Positions 10,872 to 19,810 of a stretch of DNA of 64,000 bases are shown one piece after another. The notes under the pieces are model-generated. The model was not told the origin of the DNA. It saw only the letters and a program-made list of their open reading frames with translations, and did no database searches. A program made the position numbers and the translations under genes. Source of the stretch: Nostocales cyanobacterium HT-58-2 (lineage in GTDB: Bacteria; Cyanobacteriota; Cyanobacteriia; Cyanobacteriales; Nostocaceae); NCBI GenBank assembly GCA_002163975.1, contig CP019636.1, forward strand, positions 434,001-498,000, written 5' to 3'. Numbering within the stretch: position 1 is the first letter of the stretch; each line of letters opens with the position of its first letter.

Positions 10872-13703
10872 ATGCACTTGTCTCTTTTTACTCGCTTGGG
10901 TGCGTTCACGCTGATTTTATTCTTATTAAATTCATCTGTTGACGGAGGAAAAAGACCACAAGGTTTTAACACCGTCAGTTATTCTTCTGGGATGCTTTTA
11001 CAAGCACAAAAACCTGAGAAATTTAAAATAGAAGCAGACCGACTATATAACCAAGGGGTGGATCAATACGATAGCGGTCAGTTTCACAAAGCCTTAGAAA
11101 TATATCAAAAAGCGCTAGTTATTTATCAAGAGAATCGTGACAAAGAAGGTATTAGTAATACGCTGAACAGTCTAGGAGCAGTTTCTAAAGAGCTAGGTCA
11201 ATATCCACAAGCACTGAAATACTATCAGCAAGCATTAGCGATAAGTCGAGAAGTAAATGTTGATAAAAAAAATAACAAAGAAACTCAAGAAACAACTGCA
11301 CTTATCATAAATAATATTGGTTTAGTTTATCAGTCTCTTGGACAGTATTCTCAAGCACTAGAATACTATCAGAAAAGTCTTAGAATGATGCAAAATATAG
11401 AAGATAAATTAGGCATTGGGACAGCCCTAAATAGTATTGGTGGAGTCTATTATGAAAAAGGACAATATTTTCAAGCATTGAAATCTTTTCAACAAGCTTT
11501 AGTGAATGTCCAACAAGCAACAGACCCTACAGAAGAAGCCAATAACCTTAATAATATTGGTTTAGTCTACAGTGAACTGGGTCAATATCTTAAAGCATTG
11601 AAATTCTATCAGCAAGCTCTAGCGATTTGGAAAAAAAATGGTGATAAGTTAGGCGAAGGTACGACACTGCATAATATTGGCTTTGCCTACAACCAGATGA
11701 GGAAGTATTCTCAGGCTCTAGATTATTATCAGCAAGCATTAACAGTTTTTAGAAAGATAGATAATCAGCCAAAGATTGGCAGTACTTTCAACAATATCGG
11801 GTTTGCCTATCAACAATTGGGGCAATATTCACAAGCACTAAAATCTCTTCAGCAAGCGTTGACTATTCTTCAGCAAATAGGAGAACGTGGTGTTGTTGGG
11901 CGTACCTTTGATAGTATGGGAAGCGTTTATAAAAGTATGGGCAAGTTTTCCCAAGCTTTAACGTCATATCAGCAAGCATTAGCCGTGAGTCAAGAAGTAG
12001 GCGATCGCACTGCTGAGAGAACGACTCTAGGAAACATCGGCGATTTACTGGCAAAGCAAAACAAGCCACAATTAGCAATTATTTTTTACAAACAATCCGT
12101 CAACGTCACCGAAGCCATACGCGCCGAACTGCGATTGCTTCCACAAGAACAACAGCAATCTTACACTGCAACTGTTGCCGATACCTATCGCCACTTGGCT
12201 GACTTACTGCTGCAACAAGATCGTGTCTTAGAAGCACAGCAAGTTTTAGATTTACTCAAGATTCAAGAACTAGACGATTACCTGCATGATGTTCGAGGAA
12301 ATGAAAGAACCTCCAAAGGAGTTGAGTCCCTGTCTCCAGAACAGTCAATCAATCAAGGGTTGAAAGTGATAGCCGACAGACAAATTCAAATCAGTAGACA
12401 ACTCGGAGAACTACAAAAAATTCCATCAACCAACAGAAAACCTGACCAAATGGCAAAGATTGTCCAACTGGAGGCAAATCTGAACACAGAATTTAACCAA
12501 TTTATCGACAGTCCAGAAGTGAATGCTTGGTTAGAACAACTCAGTCCAAAAGCACTACAACAGATTGTACCATTGGGGTTTTTAAATAGCTTGCGCGACA
12601 ACTTGCAGCGTCTTAACCAAAATGCTGTCTTGTTGTATCCGTTGATTTTAGAAAATCGTATAGAACTGGTCCTAACAACTCCAAATACACCACCAATTCA
12701 TCGTAGCGTTGCTGTCAAGAAAGAAGAACTCAATCGAGCCATTATAGAGTTACGTAGCGCCTTAGAAAACCCAGAATCTGATGCTACAGTTCCTGCAAAA
12801 AAGCTGTATGAGTGGTTAATTAAGCCGATCGAAAAAGACCTAGCAAACGCAGATGCCAAAACAATCGTCTATGCACCTGATGGACAGTTACGTTATATCC
12901 CTCTAGCTGCTTTATATGATGGCAAAAAATGGTTAGCACAACGCTTCCGTACCAACTATATTACTGCTGTGAGTTTAACAGAACTTGATACTCAACCTTT
13001 ACCCCAAATAAAAGTCTTGGCTGGTGCAACCACACAGCGTCATGTCGTACAACTTGAGTCTACATCATTACCATTTAAAGCATTGGAATATGCAGGAGTA
13101 GAAGTCAAAAATCTTGCTACTCTGATGCCAGGAAGCAAGACACTTTTAGATAGTGAATTTAATCGCCAAGCACTCATTCCTTATTTAAATATCTACACAG
13201 TTATCCATATGGCGACTCACGCCAAATTTGTCAATGGCAAACCCGAATACTCTTTTATTTTGATGGGTGATGGTGGTTTAATTACCTTACCTGATATTCA
13301 AAAGTTATCCTTACCAAATGTAGATTTGGTTGTTCTGAGTGCTTGTGAAACAGCAGTTGGTGAGCAAATAGGCAAAGGAGAAGAAATTTTAGGTTTTGGT
13401 TATCAGGTACAGCGTACAGGAGCAAGAGCGGCGATCGCTTCTTTATGGTCTGTCAGTGATGGTGGAACACAAGCTTTAATGAATGCTTTTTACGCCTTCT
13501 TAGGTCAAGGCAAAATGAGTAAGGCTGAAGCTTTACGTCAAGCACAAATCGCAATGATTACAGGCGACTATTCAGGGATAACTCAAGACCAAGGCAGAGG
13601 AATTCTTAAATCCACACGTGAGAAGCTACCAGCACAAGTTGCTCATCGTTTAAATCATCCTTATTATTGGGCACCTTTCATCTTAATTGGTAATGGGTTG
13701 TAA
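10872..13703 (+). CDS. TPR-CHAT caspase-like protease, secreted or membrane-anchored
   Basis: 943 residues. A hydrophobic N-terminal segment (about 8-22) looks like a signal peptide or anchor. Eight to nine tetratricopeptide repeats follow (about 48-425, with the recurring NNIGLVYxxLGQYxQAL). A linker leads to a C-terminal CHAT domain (about 640-943). The caspase-like dyad is present: His783 in MATHAKF and Cys825 in LSACETAVG. The glycine-rich GKGEEILGFGYQVQRTGA and ASLWSVSD motifs also fit. CHAT proteases cleave protein targets and are often gated by their TPR domain. Neighbouring kinase and TPR genes suggest a multi-gene module. There is no clear ribosome binding site. The substrate is unknown. 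Confidence 0.9.
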   Translation: MHLSLFTRLGAFTLILFLLNSSVDGGKRPQGFNTVSYSSGMLLQAQKPEKFKIEADRLYNQGVDQYDSGQFHKALEIYQKALVIYQENRDKEGISNTLNSLGAVSKELGQYPQALKYYQQALAISREVNVDKKNNKETQETTALIINNIGLVYQSLGQYSQALEYYQKSLRMMQNIEDKLGIGTALNSIGGVYYEKGQYFQALKSFQQALVNVQQATDPTEEANNLNNIGLVYSELGQYLKALKFYQQALAIWKKNGDKLGEGTTLHNIGFAYNQMRKYSQALDYYQQALTVFRKIDNQPKIGSTFNNIGFAYQQLGQYSQALKSLQQALTILQQIGERGVVGRTFDSMGSVYKSMGKFSQALTSYQQALAVSQEVGDRTAERTTLGNIGDLLAKQNKPQLAIIFYKQSVNVTEAIRAELRLLPQEQQQSYTATVADTYRHLADLLLQQDRVLEAQQVLDLLKIQELDDYLHDVRGNERTSKGVESLSPEQSINQGLKVIADRQIQISRQLGELQKIPSTNRKPDQMAKIVQLEANLNTEFNQFIDSPEVNAWLEQLSPKALQQIVPLGFLNSLRDNLQRLNQNAVLLYPLILENRIELVLTTPNTPPIHRSVAVKKEELNRAIIELRSALENPESDATVPAKKLYEWLIKPIEKDLANADAKTIVYAPDGQLRYIPLAALYDGKKWLAQRFRTNYITAVSLTELDTQPLPQIKVLAGATTQRHVVQLESTSLPFKALEYAGVEVKNLATLMPGSKTLLDSEFNRQALIPYLNIYTVIHMATHAKFVNGKPEYSFILMGDGGLITLPDIQKLSLPNVDLVVLSACETAVGEQIGKGEEILGFGYQVQRTGARAAIASLWSVSDGGTQALMNAFYAFLGQGKMSKAEALRQAQIAMITGDYSGITQDQGRGILKSTREKLPAQVAHRLNHPYYWAPFILIGNGL

Positions 13704-13785
13704 ATCTTCACGGCTAGGCGGGTTTAAAATGAAATAAACTTTTGACTCTGCCTTGTCTTATGCCATCAAGGACAAAAGTGAAACT

Positions 13786-14025
13786 ATGAACGCTCACAAA
13801 ATAGAAACTGTTTTAACTGAAGATGGAACTTTGACGCTACAAGGTTTACCTTTTCATGCAGGAGAAGCTGTAGAAGTGATTGTTCTGCAGGCAAAAACTC
13901 GGTCACATCCACAGCCGGATAAATCGCCATCAGATACAAATCGCTATCCATTACGTGGTACAGTCATCCGTTACGATGATCCAACAGAACCAGTCGCTTT
14001 AGAAGATTGGGAATTTTTACAGTGA
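13786..14025 (+). CDS. Antitoxin-like protein upstream of a broken VapC gene
   Basis: 79 residues from MNAHKIETVLTEDG. The pattern (a short N-terminal beta region ending in VEVIVLQ, then an acidic tail with VALEDWEFLQ) matches small antitoxins that sit directly before PIN-domain toxins in cyanobacteria. The ATG at 13786 fits the family start; an in-frame TTG 33 bases earlier is less likely. The stop overlaps the GTG start of the PIN gene by 2 bases (14022-14025), the usual translational coupling of such pairs. The gene looks intact although its toxin is not. Confidence 0.7.
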   Translation: MNAHKIETVLTEDGTLTLQGLPFHAGEAVEVIVLQAKTRSHPQPDKSPSDTNRYPLRGTVIRYDDPTEPVALEDWEFLQ

Positions 14026-14410
14026 TTTTACTTGATACTCATATCTGGGTTTGGTGGTTGACGACAACGCTAGGCTAAGTAAAAAATATCGAGAGTGCAT
14101 AGAGGAATACCAATCTCAAGGTTTGGGAGTCAGTATTGTTTCTTGTTGGGAAGTCGCTAAATTATTAGAAAAAAATCGACTTGTTTTTTCTTGCTCAATT
14201 CACGAATGGCTGGAACAAGCTTTAGCTTATCCTGGTGTACAGCTATTAAATTTAACACTGCCAATAGTAGTTGACTCAACTCAACTCAACGGATTTCACA
14301 AAGATCCATTTGATCAAATTATTGTGGCTACAGCTAGGTTTTACGAGTGTCCTTTATTAACTATGGATGAAAAAATTTGAAACTATCCTCAAGTACAAAC
14401 ACTCAAGTAG
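14022..14410 (+). pseudogene. vapC: Broken VapC-type PIN-domain toxin
   Basis: The start GTG at 14022 gives VILLDTHIWVWW, the typical PIN N-terminus with its first metal-binding Asp. One missing base at about 14055-14058 (in TTTGGTGGTTGAC) then throws the frame to a stop. The other frame continues with VDDNARLSKKY, the conserved LLEKNRLVF and DPFDQIIVATA, to MDEKI. An in-frame TGA at 14378-14380 interrupts the C-terminus, after which NYPQVQTLK and a stop complete the family's usual end. The gene thus has two independent lesions. PIN toxins are ribonucleases; this one should be inactive unless the first lesion is a sequencing error or a frameshift site. Confidence 0.85.
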
Positions 14411-14627
14411 CAAATTGTTAAGAGTTAATTTATCTGTCTATTGCCCACTTCCGTGTATCACAATAGTTATAAGCTTAAAGTTATATGTAAATTATTCTGT
14501 GTTGTTAGAAGTAGCAGCTTTTAATAGATATCTCAAGCTCTTACATATTGGAGAGGTGTGAGCGCAAAGACTATGTAAAGATTGTGTCAGGTGAGGAAGC
14601 AGCAAGTAGTAAAGAGGCAAGCTAGTT

Positions 14628-15701
14628 GTGAGCGAACAAGAGTTTACTCGGCATATCCAAATTATCCGTCAGCAGACAGAGGTACTGTACAAATATATTG
14701 CGTTGATGCCAACACAGCCGCAACAGCTAGCTGAAGCGTTGGAGGAAATCCCTGCCTCCTTAGAGAACCTGCAGGTACTCCAAGAACAAATGCAGGCTAG
14801 TTTAGAAGCAATGGAGGTCATTCAGGAAGAGCTGCTCCAGCAAAATGAGTATCTAGCAGAACAACGTCAGCTCTATTATGATCTGTTCGAGTTTGCACCT
14901 GATGCCTATTTGCTCACAAATGCTCAAGGAATCATTCTGGAAGCTAACCGCGCAGCTGGCGCATTATTCAACGTATTACCCAACTTGCTCACTCGCAAAC
15001 CATTAGTTAATTTTGTGCCTGAGGCAGAACGTTCGGTCTTTCGTAGCAAACTAAACCAGTTGTCACAGGTATATTCTTCTGTGCAAGAGTGGGAAATACG
15101 TATGTGTCCGCGTGGTGGTAAACCTTTTGACGCAACGCTTATGGTGGCACCTGTCCGCGACTCTTCCGGGTCACTAGTTTCCCTGCAGATATCTGTCATA
15201 GATGTCAGTAAGTACAAACAGGCGGCGCAACAACTCCAATCAGTAGCGAGTCAGCTGCTGCCAAAGGCAGCAGCTGTAGAAATCTCTCATTCGCTCGATG
15301 GCTTGCAGGTGCTCTTTGTGGATGATGAAGCCGATGCCCGCGAGTTTATCACCGCAGTGTTGGAGCAACATGGGATTTGTGTGACAGCAGTTGCCTCAGT
15401 AGCGCAAGCCCTGGAGGTGTTGGAGCGATGCTCCCAAGGGGAGCCGCCCAAAGGGCTATCGCGCCCCGATGTGATAATCAGTGACATCAGAATGCCGGAT
15501 GAAGATGGCTATGCTTTGATTAAGAAAGTACGGGCACTAGAAGCCAAGAAGGGATGGCGAATTCCTGCCGGTGCTATAACAGCTTATCTTGCAGAAGACC
15601 GAGCAAAGGCAATAGAAGCGGGTTTTCAGTCGCATTTGCATAAACTTGCTGAACCAACGGAGTTAATTGCAATGATTGCACAGCTTGCTGGGCGAGGTTA
15701 A
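14628..15701 (+). CDS. PAS domain response regulator
   Basis: 357 residues. A helical N-terminus (about 1-80, Gln/Glu-rich coiled coil) is followed by a PAS sensor domain (about 85-195, FEFAPDAYLLTNAQG) and a C-terminal receiver domain (about 226-350). The phospho-acceptor is Asp286 in SDIRMPDEDG, with acidic FVDDE upstream. The usual Lys near the end sits in LHKLAEP. A GTG start is chosen because AGAGG lies about 10 bases upstream. The receiver contains an unusual repeat-derived insert (SQGEPPKGL) before the phosphorylation site. There is no output domain. It lies just before a giant hybrid kinase on the same strand and could be part of that phosphorelay. Confidence 0.88.
   Translation: MSEQEFTRHIQIIRQQTEVLYKYIALMPTQPQQLAEALEEIPASLENLQVLQEQMQASLEAMEVIQEELLQQNEYLAEQRQLYYDLFEFAPDAYLLTNAQGIILEANRAAGALFNVLPNLLTRKPLVNFVPEAERSVFRSKLNQLSQVYSSVQEWEIRMCPRGGKPFDATLMVAPVRDSSGSLVSLQISVIDVSKYKQAAQQLQSVASQLLPKAAAVEISHSLDGLQVLFVDDEADAREFITAVLEQHGICVTAVASVAQALEVLERCSQGEPPKGLSRPDVIISDIRMPDEDGYALIKKVRALEAKKGWRIPAGAITAYLAEDRAKAIEAGFQSHLHKLAEPTELIAMIAQLAGRG
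15430..15456 (+). repeat. Palindromic repeat inserted in frame in the receiver domain
   Basis: Two adjacent hairpins lie inside the coding sequence: GCTCCC-AAG-GGGAGC (15430-15444) and GCCC-AAA-GGGC (15446-15456). They encode CSQGEPPKGL between the conserved EVLER and RPDVIISD of the receiver fold, where homologous domains run straight through. Confidence 0.65.
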
Positions 15702-15714
15702 ATCAGTGAACAGT

Positions 15715-15766
15715 AAATAACTAATAACTGATAACTGCTAACTGATAACTGTCAACTGATAACTGT
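15715..15766. repeat. Heptanucleotide short tandem repeat (TAACTGA type)
   Basis: Tandem and slightly degenerate copies of TAACTGA/TAACTGC fill the gap between the PAS regulator and the giant kinase. A related array lies at 36100-36144. Confidence 0.8.
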
Positions 15767-15801
15767 TACGAGTACTTTAGCAGATTTTTCCCAGGTCAAA
15801 G

Positions 15802-18800
15802 ATGGACAGCTTAACCGAAGGCAAGAAAGACGCTCTCGCTTTGGATGTGTTTGCAGGCGGTGGCGAGATGGGTGAGTTGATGCGATCGCATGACTGGTCG
15901 CACACCCCATTAGGTCTAGTCGAGAACTGGTCGCAGAGCCTGCGAACCCTTGTCAGCACCATGCTCCCGTCTCGCTTTGCCCAAATCATTTTCTGGGGAG
16001 AGGACTACATCCAGCTTTACAACGATGCCGTGATTCCCATATATGGCGCAACTCACCCCAAGGCGCTGGGGCAACCTGCTAGAGAGACATGGGCAGAAAT
16101 TTGGCATGACCAGGTTAAACCGGTGCTTGAAAGTGTCAGGACTACGGGCGAAGCCTTTTTTGCGGCAGATCAGCTTTTTCACCCCTCGCGCTTTGGCTAC
16201 CTGGAAGAGACCTATTTCACGTTCTGCTATACTCCCGTTCGGGATGAGACGGGCAAGGTTAGTGGGATGCTCTGTACCTCGACTGAGACTAGCCAGCAAG
16301 TGATTGGTCAACGTCGCTTGACGATGCTGCGAGAGCTAGCCACGGCTGGAAGTGGAGCAAAAACGCGCACTTCCGCCTGTCTTGCCGCCGCCGATGCGCT
16401 CAATCCTTACGATATTCCCTTTGCCCTGTTCTATCAGATCAACGAGCAAGGCAACTTGGCAGAACTGGTGGCTTCAAGTGGGCTGAGCGCAGACCGTGCT
16501 GCTGCGCCAAGAGCGATTGCGCTAACCGCGCACGCTGACGCGAACAATTTGACCGAGCGATCGGGTTGCTGGTCGCTAGTGGACGTTCTCCAGAGCCGTG
16601 AACCCCTGCTGATTACCGATGTGGTCGATCGCTTCGGATCGCTCCCCGTCGAACCGTGGGGAGAAAGTCCTCATTCTGCCTTCATTCTCCCCATTCTGTC
16701 AAGCAACAAAGAACAGGTGGAATGTCTGCTGGTTGCAGGGATCAGCCCTCGGCTTGAGTTCAATGCCGAATACCGCTCATTCCTCGAACTGGTCGCCCAG
16801 CAGGTTGAAAGTTCCATTGCAACGGCTCAAAGCTATGAGCAAGAACGCCAGCGGGCAGAAGGATTGGCAGAACTCGACCGCGCTAAGACAGCCTTTTTCA
16901 GCAATGTCAGCCATGAATTTCGCACGCCCCTAACGTTGATACTCAATCCACTTGAGCAAGTCATCGCCCAAACACACAGTTCACTCCTGCTCGAACAGCG
17001 CGAACAACTTAATATTGTTCAGCGAAACGCGATGAGGCTGCACAAACTAGTCAATACCTTACTTGACTTCTCCCGAATCGAAGCAGGCAGGATACAGGCA
17101 ATCTATGAGCCAACCGATTTAGCTGCATTCACAGCTGATCTTGCCTCAGTGTTCCGTTCGGCTATTGAAACAGCAGGGCTGCAATTGATTGTGGATTGCC
17201 CACCCCTGAGTGAGCCTGTGTATGTAGACCGCGAAATGTGGGAGAAGATTGTTCTTAACTTAATCTCCAATGCGTTTAAGTTTACCTTTAAGGGTGAAAT
17301 TGTCGTTTCATTACACCCAGTAGGTGACAAAGTAGAGCTAAAAATACGAGATACAGGCACAGGCATTACCCCCGAAGAGTTACCCCGAATTTTTGAGCGC
17401 TTTCACCGTGTACGCGGGATGCAGGCAAGGAGCCATGAAGGGTCGGGCATTGGGTTAGCTTTGGTGCAAGAACTTGTTCACCTACATAAGGGAACTGTAG
17501 AGGTAGAAAGTGTTTTGGGTGTGGGAACAAGTTTTACAGTGACACTGCCCACAGGTTCATCGCACTTGCCAACTGAGCAAATTAGTGCTGAACGTACACT
17601 GATATCAACTTCAGTAGGTGCTGCCCCCTACGTGGAGGAAGCACAGCGATGGCTACCGGAAGAGGAGAGTAGGGGGAGAAGAGAAGCTGGGGAGGCAGGG
17701 GGAGCAGGGGGAACTGGGGAGGCAGGGGGAGCAGAGGAGAGTATAGATACTCGTTCATCTGTTTCAGACACTCGTTCATCAGTCCCAGATACTCGTTCAT
17801 CTGTTTCAGACACTCGTTCATCAGTCCCAGATACTCGTTCATCTGTTTCAGACACTCGTTCATCAGTCCCAGATACTCGTTCATCAGTCCCAGATACTCA
17901 TTCATCTATCTCAGATACTCATTCATCTATCTCAGATACTCATTCATCTATCTCAGATACTCATTCATCTATCTCAGATACTCGTTCATCTATCTCAGAT
18001 ACTCGTTCATCTATCTCAGATACTCGTTCATCTATCTCAGATACTCGTTCATCTATCTCAGATACTCGTTCATCTATTTCAGATACTCGTTCATCTATCT
18101 CAGATACTCGTTCATCTATCTCAGATACTCGTTCATCTATCTCAGATACTCGAACTACCCGCTCTGCAAGCATTTTGATAGTCGATGACAATGCCGATAT
18201 GCGGGACTATCTCAAGCGTCTGCTCTCAAAGCACTGGCACGTTAAAGCTGTTGCTAATGGAACTGCTGCACTAGCTGCCGTTAATGAGTATCTGCCAGAT
18301 TTGGTGCTGACTGATGTCATGATGCCAGAAATGGACGGTTTTCAATTGCTGAGTGCATTACGTGCTAACCCAAAGACAAAAGGAATACCTATTATTCTGC
18401 TGTCGGCTCGTGCAGGGGAAGAAGCGGCGATTGAGGGTTTGCAAGCAGGAGCTGATGATTACCTAATTAAGCCCTTCTCTGCTCGTGAACTGGTAACTCG
18501 CGTTGATTCTCACCTGCAAATGTCGCGTCTGCGCCAAGAGTTATCCTCCAATCGCATGAAGGATGAGTTTCTCGCAACCGTTACGCACGAACTTCATGCT
18601 CCCTTAGTTGTTATCCTTGGCTGGACTCGCTTGCTACGTTCAAACCAAATTGATCGGGCGACTGCTTTACGTGCCTTGGACACAATTGAGCGCAGTGCCA
18701 AGAACCAAGCGAAGCTTATTGAGAATTTGCTGGATATCTCAACTATTATTTCAGGTAAAGTTTGCTTGGATCAAAAGCCAGTTAAACTGACTCGTATAAT

Positions 18801-19242
18801 TGAAGAGGTTATTAATACAATCAAGCCTAATGCTGAGGCTAAGGCAATTCAATTAAAATCTCAGTTTTCCTATTTAGATTTAGATATTTCCGTTCTAGGC
18901 GACTCAAACCGTTTGCAGCAAATTATCACAAACTTGCTTGATAATGCCATCAAATTTACTCATTCAGGAGGAAGAGTAGAAGTTCGGCTTGATACTACTG
19001 TTGACTCTTGGGCTACTATCCAGGTTAAAGACACAGGTATCGGGATAAGTGCTGATTTTCTGCCCTATGTCTTTGAGCGCTTTACTCAAGCTGAAGTCCC
19101 TAGTAGACATTCGCCTGGGGGTTTGGGGCTGGGAGGAGCGATCGCTCGTCAACTCGTAGAACTGCACGGAGGTACAATTGAGGCAGCGAGTGAGGGGGAA
19201 GGACGCGGTGCAACGTTTACCGTTAAGCTGCCATTAGTTTGA
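15802..19242 (+). CDS. Giant hybrid kinase: PAS-GAF-HisKA-HATPase-(21-bp repeat linker)-REC-HisKA-HATPase
   Basis: 1146 residues, soluble, no membrane segment. A PAS-like domain (about 20-165) is followed by GAF (about 185-345), a first kinase unit with His371 (SHEFRTPLT) and its HATPase (about 475-600), a linker of 19 heptapeptides DTRSS[IV]S (649-781), a receiver with Asp838 (LTDVMMPEMDG), and a second kinase unit with His929 and HATPase to the end. The second HisKA box is THELHAPLV, where R and T of the usual HELRTP are replaced; the His remains. Phosphate could pass from the first kinase to the receiver and tune the second. It is paralogous to the kinase at 20490-25661, with the same order from the first HisKA on. 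The signal is unknown. Confidence 0.93.
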   Translation: MDSLTEGKKDALALDVFAGGGEMGELMRSHDWSHTPLGLVENWSQSLRTLVSTMLPSRFAQIIFWGEDYIQLYNDAVIPIYGATHPKALGQPARETWAEIWHDQVKPVLESVRTTGEAFFAADQLFHPSRFGYLEETYFTFCYTPVRDETGKVSGMLCTSTETSQQVIGQRRLTMLRELATAGSGAKTRTSACLAAADALNPYDIPFALFYQINEQGNLAELVASSGLSADRAAAPRAIALTAHADANNLTERSGCWSLVDVLQSREPLLITDVVDRFGSLPVEPWGESPHSAFILPILSSNKEQVECLLVAGISPRLEFNAEYRSFLELVAQQVESSIATAQSYEQERQRAEGLAELDRAKTAFFSNVSHEFRTPLTLILNPLEQVIAQTHSSLLLEQREQLNIVQRNAMRLHKLVNTLLDFSRIEAGRIQAIYEPTDLAAFTADLASVFRSAIETAGLQLIVDCPPLSEPVYVDREMWEKIVLNLISNAFKFTFKGEIVVSLHPVGDKVELKIRDTGTGITPEELPRIFERFHRVRGMQARSHEGSGIGLALVQELVHLHKGTVEVESVLGVGTSFTVTLPTGSSHLPTEQISAERTLISTSVGAAPYVEEAQRWLPEEESRGRREAGEAGGAGGTGEAGGAEESIDTRSSVSDTRSSVPDTRSSVSDTRSSVPDTRSSVSDTRSSVPDTRSSVPDTHSSISDTHSSISDTHSSISDTHSSISDTRSSISDTRSSISDTRSSISDTRSSISDTRSSISDTRSSISDTRSSISDTRSSISDTRTTRSASILIVDDNADMRDYLKRLLSKHWHVKAVANGTAALAAVNEYLPDLVLTDVMMPEMDGFQLLSALRANPKTKGIPIILLSARAGEEAAIEGLQAGADDYLIKPFSARELVTRVDSHLQMSRLRQELSSNRMKDEFLATVTHELHAPLVVILGWTRLLRSNQIDRATALRALDTIERSAKNQAKLIENLLDISTIISGKVCLDQKPVKLTRIIEEVINTIKPNAEAKAIQLKSQFSYLDLDISVLGDSNRLQQIITNLLDNAIKFTHSGGRVEVRLDTTVDSWATIQVKDTGIGISADFLPYVFERFTQAEVPSRHSPGGLGLGGAIARQLVELHGGTIEAASEGEGRGATFTVKLPLV
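17746..18144 (+). repeat. 21-bp tandem array, 19 units, coding for (DTRSS[IV][SP])19
   Basis: Nineteen units with exact 21-base period, consensus GATACTCGTTCATCTATCTCA. The first seven units carry V and partly alternate VS/VP, a hint of 42-base duplications. Four units have CAT instead of CGT (DTHSSIS), then eight nearly identical DTRSSIS units follow, so the 3' part looks the youngest. A GGGGGAG-rich low-complexity stretch precedes it (17665-17735). The array is open in five of six frames, which explains several false ORFs. Confidence 0.97.
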
Positions 19243-19264
19243 TAGGGCAATATGGCAAAAGACA

Positions 19265-19520
19265 ATGAATTTTCAGCTATCTATCTATTCATGCCCAAGA
19301 AGAGCTTACAGAAAGAAATATACCTTTACAGGTTCTAGAACTTGTACTTAATCAACCTGAACAAATAGTAGATGAGGACAACTTAAAGGTATATCAAGGA
19401 AGATTTGAAGCAGCCAACAGAAAAACCTACTTGCTCAGAGCTTATGTCAACGATCAAGTTAATCCTATTAGAGTAGTGACAGTCTACAGAACTAGCAAAA
19501 TTAATAAATATCTTCGGTAA
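19265..19520 (+). pseudogene. Broken DUF4258-type gene (4-bp duplication)
   Basis: From CAT at 19290 an open frame reads HAQEELTERNIPLQVLEL and continues to VVTVYRTSKINKYLR and stop at 19518-19520, as in DUF4258 proteins. Its N-terminus is out of frame: ATG at 19265 gives MNFQLSI, then a tetranucleotide CTAT is present once too often (CAGCTATCTATCTATTCAT). Removing one CTAT restores MNFQLSIHAQEEL. The lesion looks like slipped-strand duplication. DUF4258 genes often precede DUF2283 genes, as here. The pair is toxin-antitoxin-like in organisation, but its biochemistry is not established. Confidence 0.75.
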
Positions 19521-19525
19521 AGAAT

Positions 19526-19729
19526 ATGCAAGCCAAATACGACACAGAGCAAGATATTCTACGGATTCGTTGGTCAGATGCACCAATTGAAGAAAGCGAC
19601 GAAGAGCAGCCCGGAGTCATTCTTGATTATGACCAAGAAGGTAATGTGATTGGTGTAGAAATTCTCAACGCTTCCCATAAAATTAGCCAGTGGCAACAGT
19701 TAACCTCATCGATTAGGGTAGATGGCTAA
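19526..19729 (+). CDS. DUF2283 family small protein
   Basis: 67 residues. The pattern MQAKYDTEQDILRIRWSD, then PGVILDYDQEGNVIGVEIL, is typical of the DUF2283 family, whose members are short beta-rich proteins paired with DUF4258 or similar genes. It begins 5 bases after the stop of the broken DUF4258 gene, as expected for a former operon. If the pair was a toxin and antitoxin, this would be the surviving antitoxin; that is inference. Confidence 0.8.
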   Translation: MQAKYDTEQDILRIRWSDAPIEESDEEQPGVILDYDQEGNVIGVEILNASHKISQWQQLTSSIRVDG

Positions 19730-19732
19730 TCA

Positions 19733-19810
19733 ATAGAGCGCAGTCAAAACCCTTTGATAATAAGAATTTACAATCCAGATCAAGAGGTGATTGAGCAATG
19801 GATCGAGTAA
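19733..19810 (+). pseudogene. xisH: C-terminal remnant of xisH
   Basis: An open frame without start reads IERSQNPLIIRIYNPDQEV followed by IEQWIE and stop at 19808-19810. This resembles the C-terminal end of XisH, which is normally encoded directly upstream of xisI and overlaps it. Here the remnant runs 13 bases into xisI. The rest of xisH is missing, replaced by the DUF2283 gene end. The fragment is short, so the call rests on position plus sequence. Confidence 0.55.

Noticed and set aside
14367..14561. 64-codon ORF after the broken vapC
   Set aside because: Starts inside the vapC remnant in another frame, with no family resemblance.
17582..18191. Long antisense ORFs rich in MNEYL/MNECL or DERVSEI heptads
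   Set aside because: They arise because the 21-bp array lies open on both strands. There is no independent start signal, and the sense frame has clear kinase domains on both sides.
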